A stretch of 7,109 nucleotides of DNA from Chitinophagaceae bacterium (GTDB lineage: Bacteria; Bacteroidota; Bacteroidia; Chitinophagales; Chitinophagaceae), in contig JAJAZO010000114.1 in NCBI GenBank assembly GCA_026785745.1, positions 1-7,109 of the forward strand. The letters are read 5' to 3'. Within the stretch, counting starts at the first letter, position 1. Every line of letters begins with the position of its first letter. Shown in pieces: positions 1 through 5,941 of the stretch. The translations under genes and the position numbers were made by a program. Under the pieces are notes generated by a model. It was not told the origin of the DNA. It saw nothing but the letters and a program-made list of their open reading frames with translations, and did no database searches.

Positions 1-348
1 AAACCTTCTGGAAAAAGAGAGGAGAACTTCTTTGAACTGGTTTTTGAAGTGGCGAGGCAAATACCAAAAGGAAGAGTTACTTCATACGGAGCTATTGCCG
101 CTTGTCTGGGTACAAAATCATCGGCCCGCATGGTTGGCTGGGCTATGAACGGTGCCCACAGGGTAAAACCAAAAGTTCCTGCACACAGAGTTGTAAATCG
201 TCTTGGTATTCTTTCCGGCAAACATCATTTTTCTCCCTCAGGCATGATGGAAATATTATTGAAAAAAGAAGGCATTAAAGTAAATAATGACCAGATAGTT
301 GATTTTAAAAAGCATTTTTGGGACCCGGTGGCAGAATTAGGATTTTAA
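1..348 (+). CDS. Alkyltransferase-like protein (ATL, MGMT family DNA-binding domain, no catalytic Cys); 5' end outside the window
   Basis: This protein resembles the C-terminal DNA-binding domain of O6-alkylguanine-DNA alkyltransferase. ATL proteins bind O6-alkylguanine, flip it out and hand the lesion to nucleotide excision repair; they do not repair it themselves. The reading frame is open from base 1 (KPSGKREENFFELVFEVARQIP), and the family normally begins with this EFFExVYEVVxxIPKG stretch, so the start lies at or just before the window edge; the GTG at 49 is an internal Val codon. The recognition helix region TSYGAIAACLG carries the conserved Tyr, and SARMVGWAM supplies the Arg finger (about residue 43). 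The active-site motif PCHRVV reads PAHRVVNR here, with Ala near residue 61 in place of Cys, which separates ATL from true methyltransferases. The C-terminal GKHHF, a helix and FWDP are typical of ATLs. Its length of about 115 residues fits a stand-alone ATL. The family call is firm; the repair role is inferred from the family. Confidence 0.9.
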   Translation, partial: KPSGKREENFFELVFEVARQIPKGRVTSYGAIAACLGTKSSARMVGWAMNGAHRVKPKVPAHRVVNRLGILSGKHHFSPSGMMEILLKKEGIKVNNDQIVDFKKHFWDPVAELGF

Positions 349-372
349 CTACTGTGGCACAATTCATTCATA

Positions 373-416
373 CCATGCTTTAAGGCTGGTTTTCCTTATA
401 AAACGGCATGGTTTTT
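373..416 (+). terminator. Possible intrinsic terminator after the ATL gene
   Basis: An imperfect inverted repeat pairs CCATGC (373-378) with GCATGG (406-411), continued inward by TTTA/TAAA-like and AAGG/CCTT pairing with a small bulge. It is followed directly by TTTTTAA. It sits 24 bases after the ATL stop and before the cyclase gene, in the right place to end ATL transcription. The stem is interrupted and only moderately GC-rich, so the call is tentative. Confidence 0.45.
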
Positions 417-441
417 AAGTAAAGGGTAGCAGGATGGCAAA

Positions 442-1572
442 ATGCTGTTCCATAACCACTTTTGTATGATTCAAGCTACTAAGTCAATATTGTCAAAAAT
501 TTCCCCAATTAAAAAACATGAAAGAAAAGTAATTATAGTAATTGGTTTTTCATGGACTGTAGTTGATTCGCTTCTTTTATTATGGCGAAAAGCCTCCGGA
601 GTATTACCAGAAAAATATTACAGCCCCAATCTCAATTTTTTGAAAGAAGCATTGGTAAGGGAATTAAACGTCTTTCTAATCAGCCTTCTCATCGGATATT
701 TCCTGGTAACTGTATTAAAGAATTACTTACCAGACTCCTCTCTTTGGTTCAATCTTTTTATAAAAACATTATTACTGTTGCTGGTTGCGGTTGTTATGAC
801 GTTCTTTATTTATGTAACTTATGAATGGCTGATAGCGGGGCATAGTTTAGCATATTCACTCAAAAAGTTTTTTTATAATTTATTCAATCAACGTTTATTA
901 CTTCAAAAAATGCCGCAATGGGTTGTATTATTTATTCTTACCCTGCTTGCTATGGAGATTAACGAGAAATACTCAAGAGGAGTATTCTTCAATATTATGA
1001 TTGGCAAATACCTTCAACCGCAGGAGGAAAGAAGGATTATCATGTTTCTCGATTTAAAAGATTCGACCCCTATAGCTGAAAAGTTGGGGCACAAAGAGTA
1101 TTTTAAATTTATTAGAGATTTTATTTATTGTATTTCATCTGGCTTTTTGGAAAACGAAGGAAGGATATACCAGTATGTAGGTGATGAGGTAGTTATTTGG
1201 TGGCCCGAATCAAAAGCCAATGCCCGGAATGCAATATCTGCCCTGCTAAGTACCCGCAAAGAAATAAATAAGAACTTTAACCGCTTTAAACGCAAATATG
1301 ATACCCTGCCCGAATACAAAGTGGGCATTCACACCGGCAATGTAATGGTAGGCCAGGTTGGAATTATTAAAAAAGATCTTGTCATGAGTGGCGATGCGAT
1401 AAATACGGCTGCAAGAATAAGAAGTGCCTGTACCGACCTGAATCAAAAATTTCTTATCTCAAAGGATTTGAATGACCTGCTGGATCTGAAAGAATGGCAA
1501 TGCGAATCCCTTGGTCTAATTGATATGAAAGGGAAAAACGAGGGTATTGAATTATTTGCATTAAAAATTTAA
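442..1572 (+). CDS. Membrane-anchored class III adenylate/guanylate cyclase
   Basis: The protein should make a cyclic nucleotide from ATP or GTP in the cytoplasm. The first 180 residues hold four likely membrane helices (about 28-48, 74-93, 104-125 and 157-172), and the cyclase homology domain covers about 198-376. Metal-binding Asp residues are visible as D204 (FLDLKDST) and D248 (YQYVGDEV). The transition-state pair is N321 and R325 (INTAARI). The two base-selecting positions are not canonical: the usual Lys is Q244 and the usual Asp or Thr is V314, so ATP versus GTP preference cannot be read off. I recall similar IYQYVGDE cyclases in Bacteroidota. The first ATG (442) has a purine-rich AGGATGG shortly upstream; ATG 466 (residue 9) is an alternative that removes the odd first eight residues. 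The gene stands alone between two terminators. No sensory domain other than the membrane part is visible. Confidence 0.88.
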   Translation: MLFHNHFCMIQATKSILSKISPIKKHERKVIIVIGFSWTVVDSLLLLWRKASGVLPEKYYSPNLNFLKEALVRELNVFLISLLIGYFLVTVLKNYLPDSSLWFNLFIKTLLLLLVAVVMTFFIYVTYEWLIAGHSLAYSLKKFFYNLFNQRLLLQKMPQWVVLFILTLLAMEINEKYSRGVFFNIMIGKYLQPQEERRIIMFLDLKDSTPIAEKLGHKEYFKFIRDFIYCISSGFLENEGRIYQYVGDEVVIWWPESKANARNAISALLSTRKEINKNFNRFKRKYDTLPEYKVGIHTGNVMVGQVGIIKKDLVMSGDAINTAARIRSACTDLNQKFLISKDLNDLLDLKEWQCESLGLIDMKGKNEGIELFALKI

Positions 1573-1597
1573 ACTATAAGCACTTTACCTTAATTAA

Positions 1598-1621
1598 AAA
1601 GGGAGCTTTTTGGCTCCCTTT
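1598..1621. terminator. Bidirectional intrinsic terminator between convergent genes
   Basis: A perfect 9-bp stem, AAAGGGAGC (1598-1606) and GCTCCCTTT (1613-1621), encloses a 6-base loop. The A-run before it gives a T-run on the - strand (TTTTTAATT), which is the stronger tail; on the + strand the stem ends in TTTGCTTATAT. It lies 25 bases after the cyclase stop and 22 bases past the stop of the convergent stress-protein gene, so it probably ends both transcripts. Confidence 0.85.
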
Positions 1622-1643
1622 GCTTATATAGAAGAATACAGGT

Positions 1644-2138
1644 TTAAGCATAGTGTTTGTTATCGTCAAAGCTGAAATGATCATAACCGTTACTCTCTGA
1701 AAAGAAAGTGGAAATGCTCTGCCGGCATTTTTGCAGCAGGGTTTGCACTACCTGGTGTTGTTTTTTATAATAATTTGCTTTCAATATGCGTACACATAAA
1801 ACCAGTTTACCTTTATTATGTTCCTCTTTTAATACCAGTGGAAGCTGGCTGGTTTCTTCCGGGTCTGATACTATCCTTGCCAGGCCATAGGTGTTTAAGA
1901 AAAAAGGAATGCCTTTTTTGTAATAATTTAATGTTACATAAAAGCTCCTGTCGAACTCGTTTACAAATTGCACCGGTTTGCTTATTGCTATCCATAAACA
2001 TCCTATCTCATCTACATGAAGTGTTTGTACTACTTCCGAGGGAAGTTTTAAAACGCTGTCAGTATGATAATTGAGGATGGCTGTTTGCAGCTCCTGAATT
2101 TTACCGGTAATAAAACAATGCTGGCCTTGGGTATTCAT
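1644..2138 (-). CDS. Pyridoxamine 5'-phosphate oxidase-like / general stress protein family (FMN-binding split barrel)
   Basis: This 164-residue protein looks like the small, single-domain split-barrel proteins related to pyridoxamine-phosphate oxidase and general stress protein 26, which bind FMN or a related flavin in the cytoplasm. Supporting pattern: an opening helix KIQELQTAIL, a strand with LPSEVVQTLHVDEIGCLWIAI (residues 32-52, typical first barrel strands), EFDRSFYVTLNYYKKG (61-76), FFLNTYGLARIVSDPEE (79-95), and a last strand LVLCVRILKANYY followed by a C-terminal tail. The ATG at 2138 is the only good start, with an AT-rich run before it and no clear Shine-Dalgarno, as is usual in Bacteroidota. 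It is a single-gene unit ending at the terminator shared with the cyclase. The true substrate is unknown; most family members are named only as stress proteins. The assignment rests on pattern recognition, not an alignment. Confidence 0.75.
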   Translation of the reverse strand: MNTQGQHCFITGKIQELQTAILNYHTDSVLKLPSEVVQTLHVDEIGCLWIAISKPVQFVNEFDRSFYVTLNYYKKGIPFFLNTYGLARIVSDPEETSQLPLVLKEEHNKGKLVLCVRILKANYYKKQHQVVQTLLQKCRQSISTFFSESNGYDHFSFDDNKHYA

Positions 2139-2511
2139 AAAAAAAATTTAGGTGATTATCCTCGATGAAGTATAGAATGAAATTTCTGTACCAGAAAAAA
2201 TACTGGCTAAAATTGATAAAGTTGTAGAATAAAATCCCCGGCAAATACCCCCTTAAAGTAAAGCATCGGGGTAAGTATCATATTCTATCACTCCTCCCGT
2301 TAGTATTAATAGACCTCTTTCATAGTTCAACAGGTGTTGGCTAATAAATTTTTTTAGCCACGGATGCCCTGATAATTTTCAAAAACTGATTCTTAAAGTA
2401 AGGCATTTGTAGCTTCGTAAAATATTTATGAAAGAAGTCTGATAAACAAAAGAGCACCATTTTCATGATGCCCTTTTTACCAAAAACCAAACTGCTATTA
2501 TGAGAAAACGA
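2139..2511. other. Non-coding stretch between the stress protein and the decayed DUF2383 gene
   Basis: No intact gene is visible here. The region should hold the promoter of the - strand stress-protein gene, although I could not place a convincing TTTG/TAnnTTTG pair. It also holds the - strand terminator at 2443-2480, a near-identical 15-base direct repeat (CTTAAAGTAARGCAT at 2252-2266 and 2392-2406), and a 41-codon open frame on the - strand (2253-2378) without a start codon, which may be a remnant. Confidence 0.5.
2443..2480 (-). terminator. Intrinsic terminator downstream of the decayed DUF2383 gene
   Basis: Read on the - strand, GGGCATCAT, a GAAA loop and ATGGTGCTC form a continuous 9-bp stem with two G-U wobbles, followed by TTTTGTTT. 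On the + strand the same bases give two A-C mismatches and a poor stem, so the signal is strand-specific. It lies about 40 bases after the last codon of the pseudogene, as expected for its own terminator. Confidence 0.75.
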
Positions 2512-2953
2512 TTATGCTGCCACCAGGTTTATTAATTTTTTCATAGAGTCCAATGCTTCCTGAAGACTTCTTTTTTGTTCCGCAATAAGCTTATCAGTAT
2601 CTGTATCCATTTCTGCATCTGTTTGCAATAAATCCTATATGCTTTTTATGAAGCTTGTTCACCAAACTCACAGGATTCAAAAATATATTTCATGTCTGAA
2701 GCGGTAAATAAATTTTTAATACCCATACATACTCTCTAGATTTTACCATCTACGGTAGTATCGTAGGCCGTGTCAATTCCAATGGAATAATTTTTTCATT
2801 TAACTCCTTCACATAAGTACGTCTATCTTCCGCCATTTTTAAAAAAACAAACTGTAAGTCCGAATCGGATGTTTTATTCTGATGGGCCGCTTTTTCATAG
2901 CCCGTTATCCTTTCATTATTAATCCTTACAAGGTCCTTCAATGCTTCATCAAC
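2512..2953 (-). pseudogene. Decayed DUF2383 / PA2169-family four-helix-bundle protein
   Basis: Three frames on the - strand together spell a full-length member (about 147 codons; family about 150) of the DUF2383 four-helix-bundle family, a ferritin-like stress protein group of unknown exact role. Segment 1 (2953-2753) reads VDEALKDLVRINNERITGYEKA and continues to ELNEKI. A frameshift near 2760-2785 moves to segment 2 (GIDTAYDTTVDGKI, stop TAG at 2736-2738 where the family has Tyr, then RVCMGIKNLF and ESCEFGEQAS, stop TAA at 2646-2648, KAYR). A second frameshift near 2630-2638 moves to segment 3 (DLLQTDAEMDTDTDKLIAEQ, then a helix ending LINLVAA and TAA at 2512-2514). A further TAA at 2954-2956 precedes segment 1, and the original start cannot be fixed; a TTG at 2992 is possible. 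With at least two frameshifts and two stops it cannot make a normal protein. Confidence 0.88.
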
Positions 2954-2956
2954 TTA

Positions 2957-3163
2957 TTTGTTATCCTTATTCTGATTTCTTTTATTGTTCAAAGAACCAT
3001 GCCAGTATTTATTGAGCTGTTTTCGAAGCACCTGTGGAATAATATCCCCAAAAAATATTTCCCTGGTAAAAAAACACTCTTCAATCAGGCACCGGATACA
3101 TTTGCTGGTTTATATTTATGTTTTTGGTATTGGTATTGCATTTAGTATTGTAAATTACTGCTA
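2957..3163. other. Intergenic region upstream of cardiolipin synthase
   Basis: No gene is supported here. It should hold the promoter for the + strand cardiolipin synthase. On the - strand a frame is open from 3109 to the TAA at 2954-2956, in the same phase as the first part of the DUF2383 pseudogene; it includes CLIEECFFTREIFFGDIIPQ and a Lys/Asn-rich tail, has no ATG, and could be a remnant or chance. The last 50 bases are AT-rich. Confidence 0.4.
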
Positions 3164-4612
3164 ATGGGTTGGGTTATAATTGCTTCGATCGTGTATATTA
3201 TTCTATTAATTGGAGTATGCATCCGTATCCTGTTTGAAACCCATAATACTAATAAAACATTAGCCTATCTGCTTTTCTGTCTTTTTATACCTGTGATAGG
3301 TATGGGGTTTTATTTGTTGTTCGGCATCAATTACTGGACGAAAAAAAGGTATAACAAAAAAATTACCGGAGATGAAAAGATGCTGCGGCAACTTAAAAAA
3401 GATATTAGAGATTATGATGGAGTAGCTGTTGCTGCGGATGAGTCTGTTGAGCAACATACCGAACTTGCTGCCATGCTGATAAAGGATATTGGTAGTCCTC
3501 TTACAAGAAATAATACCATTAAGCTATTGGTAAATGGTGAAAAAAAGTTTCCCGAACTGTTGAAGGCCCTGCGGGAAGCCTCACATCATATACACCTTGA
3601 GTATTACATTTACGAATATGATGAAATAGGTACGCAGATAATAGAGCTATTAATAGAGAAAGCAATGCAGGGAGTAAAGGTTCTTTTTTTATATGATGAT
3701 TTTGGCAGCCCCTCTATTAAAAAGAAAACAGAGGAACGGCTGCGGAAGGCCGGAGCACAAGTACATCCTTTTCATAAAGTCCGTTTTTACCTGTTTGCCA
3801 ACCGCATCAATTACCGCAATCACCGGAAAATTGTAGTGATAGACGGGCAAACTGCTTTCGTTGGCGGCATTAATGTGGCTGACAAATATATTAATAATGG
3901 AAAGAAGAGTTTGTATTGGCGTGACACTCATGTTCTGATAGATGGCCCTGCCGTTTACTATCTTCAATATCTTTTTATTAGCGACTGGAATTTTTGTTGT
4001 CCCCACACACTTAAGCCGGGAGATTTATATTTTCCCCCTGCCGCTGCCATAGCAACAGAACAGGATTGCTTTGTACAAATAACGGCGAGTGGTCCCGATT
4101 CAATTCAGCCTTCCGTGTTATATTCCATCCTTCAGGCTATTTACCTTGCTAAAAAAGAGATACTCATTGCAACTCCCTATTTTATTCCCGGCGATAGTAT
4201 TATAGATGCACTGAGTGTGGCTGCATTGAGTGGCTTGTCAGTAAAATTATTAGTGCCTGGTATCAGTGATTCAAAGATTGTAAATGCAGCCTCTAAATCA
4301 AATTATAACGACCTGCTGAAAGCCGGTGTAGAAATATACCTTTACCAGAAAGGATTTATGCATGCTAAAACAATGGTTACGGATGGTATGTTTTCCATGA
4401 TAGGAACGGCTAATATGGACAACCGGAGTTTTTTTCTAAACTTTGAAGTAAATGCGTTGATATACGACAAAAAAGTTGCCGGGCAAATGCGTAAACAGTT
4501 TTTTGAAGATATGGAAGATGCAAAAAAAATAGATAAAAAGGAATGGTTATCCCGGTCCCTGTACCGGCAACTGCCAGAAAAGCTGGCAAGGCTTTTTTCT
4601 CCTGTATTATAA
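3164..4612 (+). CDS. cls: Cardiolipin synthase (phospholipase D superfamily)
   Basis: The enzyme joins two phosphatidylglycerol molecules into cardiolipin and glycerol at the cytoplasmic membrane, as bacterial Cls enzymes do. The N-terminus has two membrane helices (about 3-23 and 33-54) typical of the PLDc_N domain. Two HKD catalytic motifs are complete: HRKIVVID (H220, K222, D227), followed by GGINVADKY, and HAKTMVTD (H400, K402, D407), followed by GTANMDNRSF. The family motif YWRDTHVLIDGPAV follows the first site. At 482 residues it has the standard length. The start at 3164 places the first helix immediately after Met, with no competing start and no clear Shine-Dalgarno. It stands alone in its direction and ends 2 bp from the convergent hydrolase gene. 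All catalytic residues are present, so it is probably active. E. coli has several cls paralogues and I cannot say which this corresponds to. Confidence 0.95.
   Translation: MGWVIIASIVYIILLIGVCIRILFETHNTNKTLAYLLFCLFIPVIGMGFYLLFGINYWTKKRYNKKITGDEKMLRQLKKDIRDYDGVAVAADESVEQHTELAAMLIKDIGSPLTRNNTIKLLVNGEKKFPELLKALREASHHIHLEYYIYEYDEIGTQIIELLIEKAMQGVKVLFLYDDFGSPSIKKKTEERLRKAGAQVHPFHKVRFYLFANRINYRNHRKIVVIDGQTAFVGGINVADKYINNGKKSLYWRDTHVLIDGPAVYYLQYLFISDWNFCCPHTLKPGDLYFPPAAAIATEQDCFVQITASGPDSIQPSVLYSILQAIYLAKKEILIATPYFIPGDSIIDALSVAALSGLSVKLLVPGISDSKIVNAASKSNYNDLLKAGVEIYLYQKGFMHAKTMVTDGMFSMIGTANMDNRSFFLNFEVNALIYDKKVAGQMRKQFFEDMEDAKKIDKKEWLSRSLYRQLPEKLARLFSPVL
4572..4598 (+). terminator. Intrinsic terminator embedded in the 3' end of cls
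   Basis: TGCCAG (4572-4577) and CTGGCA (4583-4588) form a 6-bp stem around AAAAG, followed by AGGC and six T (4593-4598). It lies inside the last 14 codons of cls, so the T-run precedes the stop codon by only about 12 bases. The next gene is convergent with a 2-bp gap, leaving no room for a terminator outside coding sequence. The 4-base gap between stem and T-run weakens it. Confidence 0.5.
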
Positions 4613-4614
4613 TA

Positions 4615-5625
4615 TTAATTACCCCGGATACGATGAAGGAATGATTGAAACACTTCCTTATCCCATTTGGCAAATCTTCCTCTTTGCACCGCCAGGGTGT
4701 TATCCAGTTTCGGTTGCAGATAATAATAGAAGGCAAACCGTTCTTCCGGGTTTTGCCAGCCAATAATTTGCCCAAAGCGAAGATCATTGAACAGGATGGT
4801 ATCGGCATTGTGTTCCAGTGTATAAAACTGCTGAGAAAAACGGATGAGTTTATTTACATCCTTATTATCCTTTACCAATAAAAGCAAGCTGTCATTTCGT
4901 GGAGAATAATGAAGCTGAATACTTTCTTGGCTGTCAAAAACAGATACATAGCCTGTATAGTATCCACTATCATTACCCGCTACCACAAACCAAAGCCAGT
5001 TTTGGAGAGGGGCTGGTGTAGTAAAAAACCGGGTATATGCCACTTGCTGACTATCCAATAATTTCTTTACCCGGTGGTTGATGTATATCTTATTACCTGT
5101 GCAATATAAAAGGTAAATAAACCCTGCAACAACGCCTGTCTTCCACCAAAATCTTCGCTCAATTTTTCTTTTAGGAAGAATGAGCAGCATCAGTAATGCA
5201 ATGCCGGGTACAATTGAAAAAAACGGGTCGGCCACATACATGATATTAAACGATATGCGGTAATGACTGAATGGCTCAAACCAACCCACTCCGTAATTAT
5301 TAAATGCATCCAAAAAAATGTGAACCAGGATTACAGTACCAAAAAATGACAGCCATCGTTTATATGATATATTATGCGGACGGTGCCACTTTTCTGCAAA
5401 TAGAGCAAAGAGAGGAGAAACAAGAACAGCAAAGAGAAGGGAATGTGTAAATCCCCTGTGTGCAAGCAGGTGGTCGGCAGTATTCAGCCATAGAGAACTT
5501 ATAAAATCAATATCAGGAATACTTTGAGCCAATATGCCCCAAAGCATTGCTTTTTTACCCACAGTGCGGCCTGCAAATGCCTCTCCCATACATGCTCCCA
5601 GTGCTATATGTGTGAGTGAGTCCAG
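4615..5625 (-). CDS. Membrane-bound metal-dependent hydrolase, DUF457/YdjM type; apparent CTG start
   Basis: This belongs to the family named after E. coli YdjM, predicted inner-membrane metal-dependent hydrolases with unknown substrate. Counting from the internal ATG at 5589, PDID (25-28), HRGFTHS (44-50) and HIFLDAFNNYG (90-100) are the conserved His/Asp motifs, surrounded by four to five hydrophobic helices up to about residue 165; the C-terminal 150 residues form a soluble part common in Bacteroidota members. Eleven codons before that ATG read DSLTHIALGAC, the conserved beginning of the family (usually MDSLTH). The codon in the Met position is CTG (5623-5625), and an in-frame TAA follows four codons further upstream (5635-5637), so no ATG, GTG or TTG can include this segment. 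Either CTG is used, or the start was lost and translation begins at 5589 without the first His motif. It follows the small lipoprotein gene by 42 bases, possibly in one transcript. Confidence 0.82.
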   Translation of the reverse strand: MDSLTHIALGACMGEAFAGRTVGKKAMLWGILAQSIPDIDFISSLWLNTADHLLAHRGFTHSLLFAVLVSPLFALFAEKWHRPHNISYKRWLSFFGTVILVHIFLDAFNNYGVGWFEPFSHYRISFNIMYVADPFFSIVPGIALLMLLILPKRKIERRFWWKTGVVAGFIYLLYCTGNKIYINHRVKKLLDSQQVAYTRFFTTPAPLQNWLWFVVAGNDSGYYTGYVSVFDSQESIQLHYSPRNDSLLLLVKDNKDVNKLIRFSQQFYTLEHNADTILFNDLRFGQIIGWQNPEERFAFYYYLQPKLDNTLAVQRGRFAKWDKEVFQSFLHRIRGN

Positions 5626-5667
5626 TTTGGTTATTTACTTTGTCAGCTATTAAAAACAAGGGGCCCC

Positions 5668-5835
5668 CTATTTCTTTCTTGCACGGAAAAAAATCCACAA
5701 TATAAGGCCAACAACAAGAAATATTAGTATAAAAGCCCACCACATACCGGCTTTAAAAATAGTTTGTATAGCGGAACAACCTGACAATATCGGAACCATT
5801 GAAAGCAATACCAGGTAAGAAAGGTTTTTATTCAT
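5668..5835 (-). CDS. Small lipoprotein with one membrane helix (55 residues)
   Basis: The reading starts MNKNLSYLVLLSMVPILSGC, a short type II signal peptide with the lipobox LSGC and Cys at residue 20, followed by SAIQTIFKAGMWW, a hydrophobic helix at about 30-50, and the basic end FFRARKK. I recall similar tiny proteins with an IFKAGMW motif being widespread in Bacteroidota; some database entries call them phosphatidate cytidylyltransferase, which cannot be right for 55 residues. Ser after the Cys does not suggest inner-membrane retention in E. coli terms, but the membrane helix with a Lys/Arg tail would tether it to the inner membrane if the signal is not cleaved. It may be co-transcribed with the hydrolase 42 bases downstream. 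The ATG lies inside ATGAATAA, overlapping the stop of a short upstream frame. The function is unknown. Confidence 0.8.
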   Translation of the reverse strand: MNKNLSYLVLLSMVPILSGCSAIQTIFKAGMWWAFILIFLVVGLILWIFFRARKK

Positions 5836-5902
5836 GCTCTTGTTTTTTAAATGATGCCTCTACCCGTTTCAACAATAATGCCTGTAAAGCGGCACGAAAT
5901 TT
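5828..5902 (-). other. Short coding-like frame ending at the lipoprotein start (possible gene remnant)
   Basis: On the - strand, 24 codons after an in-frame TAA read KFRAALQALLLKRVEA, then SFKKQEHE and TAA. The stop overlaps the lipoprotein ATG (ATGAATAA), an arrangement typical of coupled genes. The amino-acid pattern is an amphipathic, charged helix and looks coding, but there is no ATG or GTG. It could be the last codons of a deleted upstream gene, or chance. Confidence 0.3.
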
Positions 5903-5941
5903 TTACTGCTTCTTTTAATTATTCACCAGTAAAAAAATTAT

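Noticed and set aside
1775..2074. + strand 99-codon frame
   Set aside because: It is antisense to the stress-protein gene; composition is Leu/Cys-rich shadow without a motif.
2882..3145. + strand frame of 87 codons beginning MGRFFIARYPF
   Set aside because: It lies opposite the DUF2383 pseudogene start, has an aromatic-rich composition without domain pattern, and the opposite strand has clear family homology.
4410..4808. - strand 132-codon frame spanning the cls/hydrolase junction
   Set aside because: Both real genes here show catalytic or family motifs in other frames, and this frame has none.
5660..5668. GGGGCCCC palindrome after the lipoprotein stop as a terminator
   Set aside because: The arms touch with no loop, so a hairpin cannot form from it.
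5555..5743. - strand 62-codon frame crossing the lipoprotein and hydrolase start
   Set aside because: It is out of frame with both; the other frames give a lipobox protein and the conserved DSLTH start.
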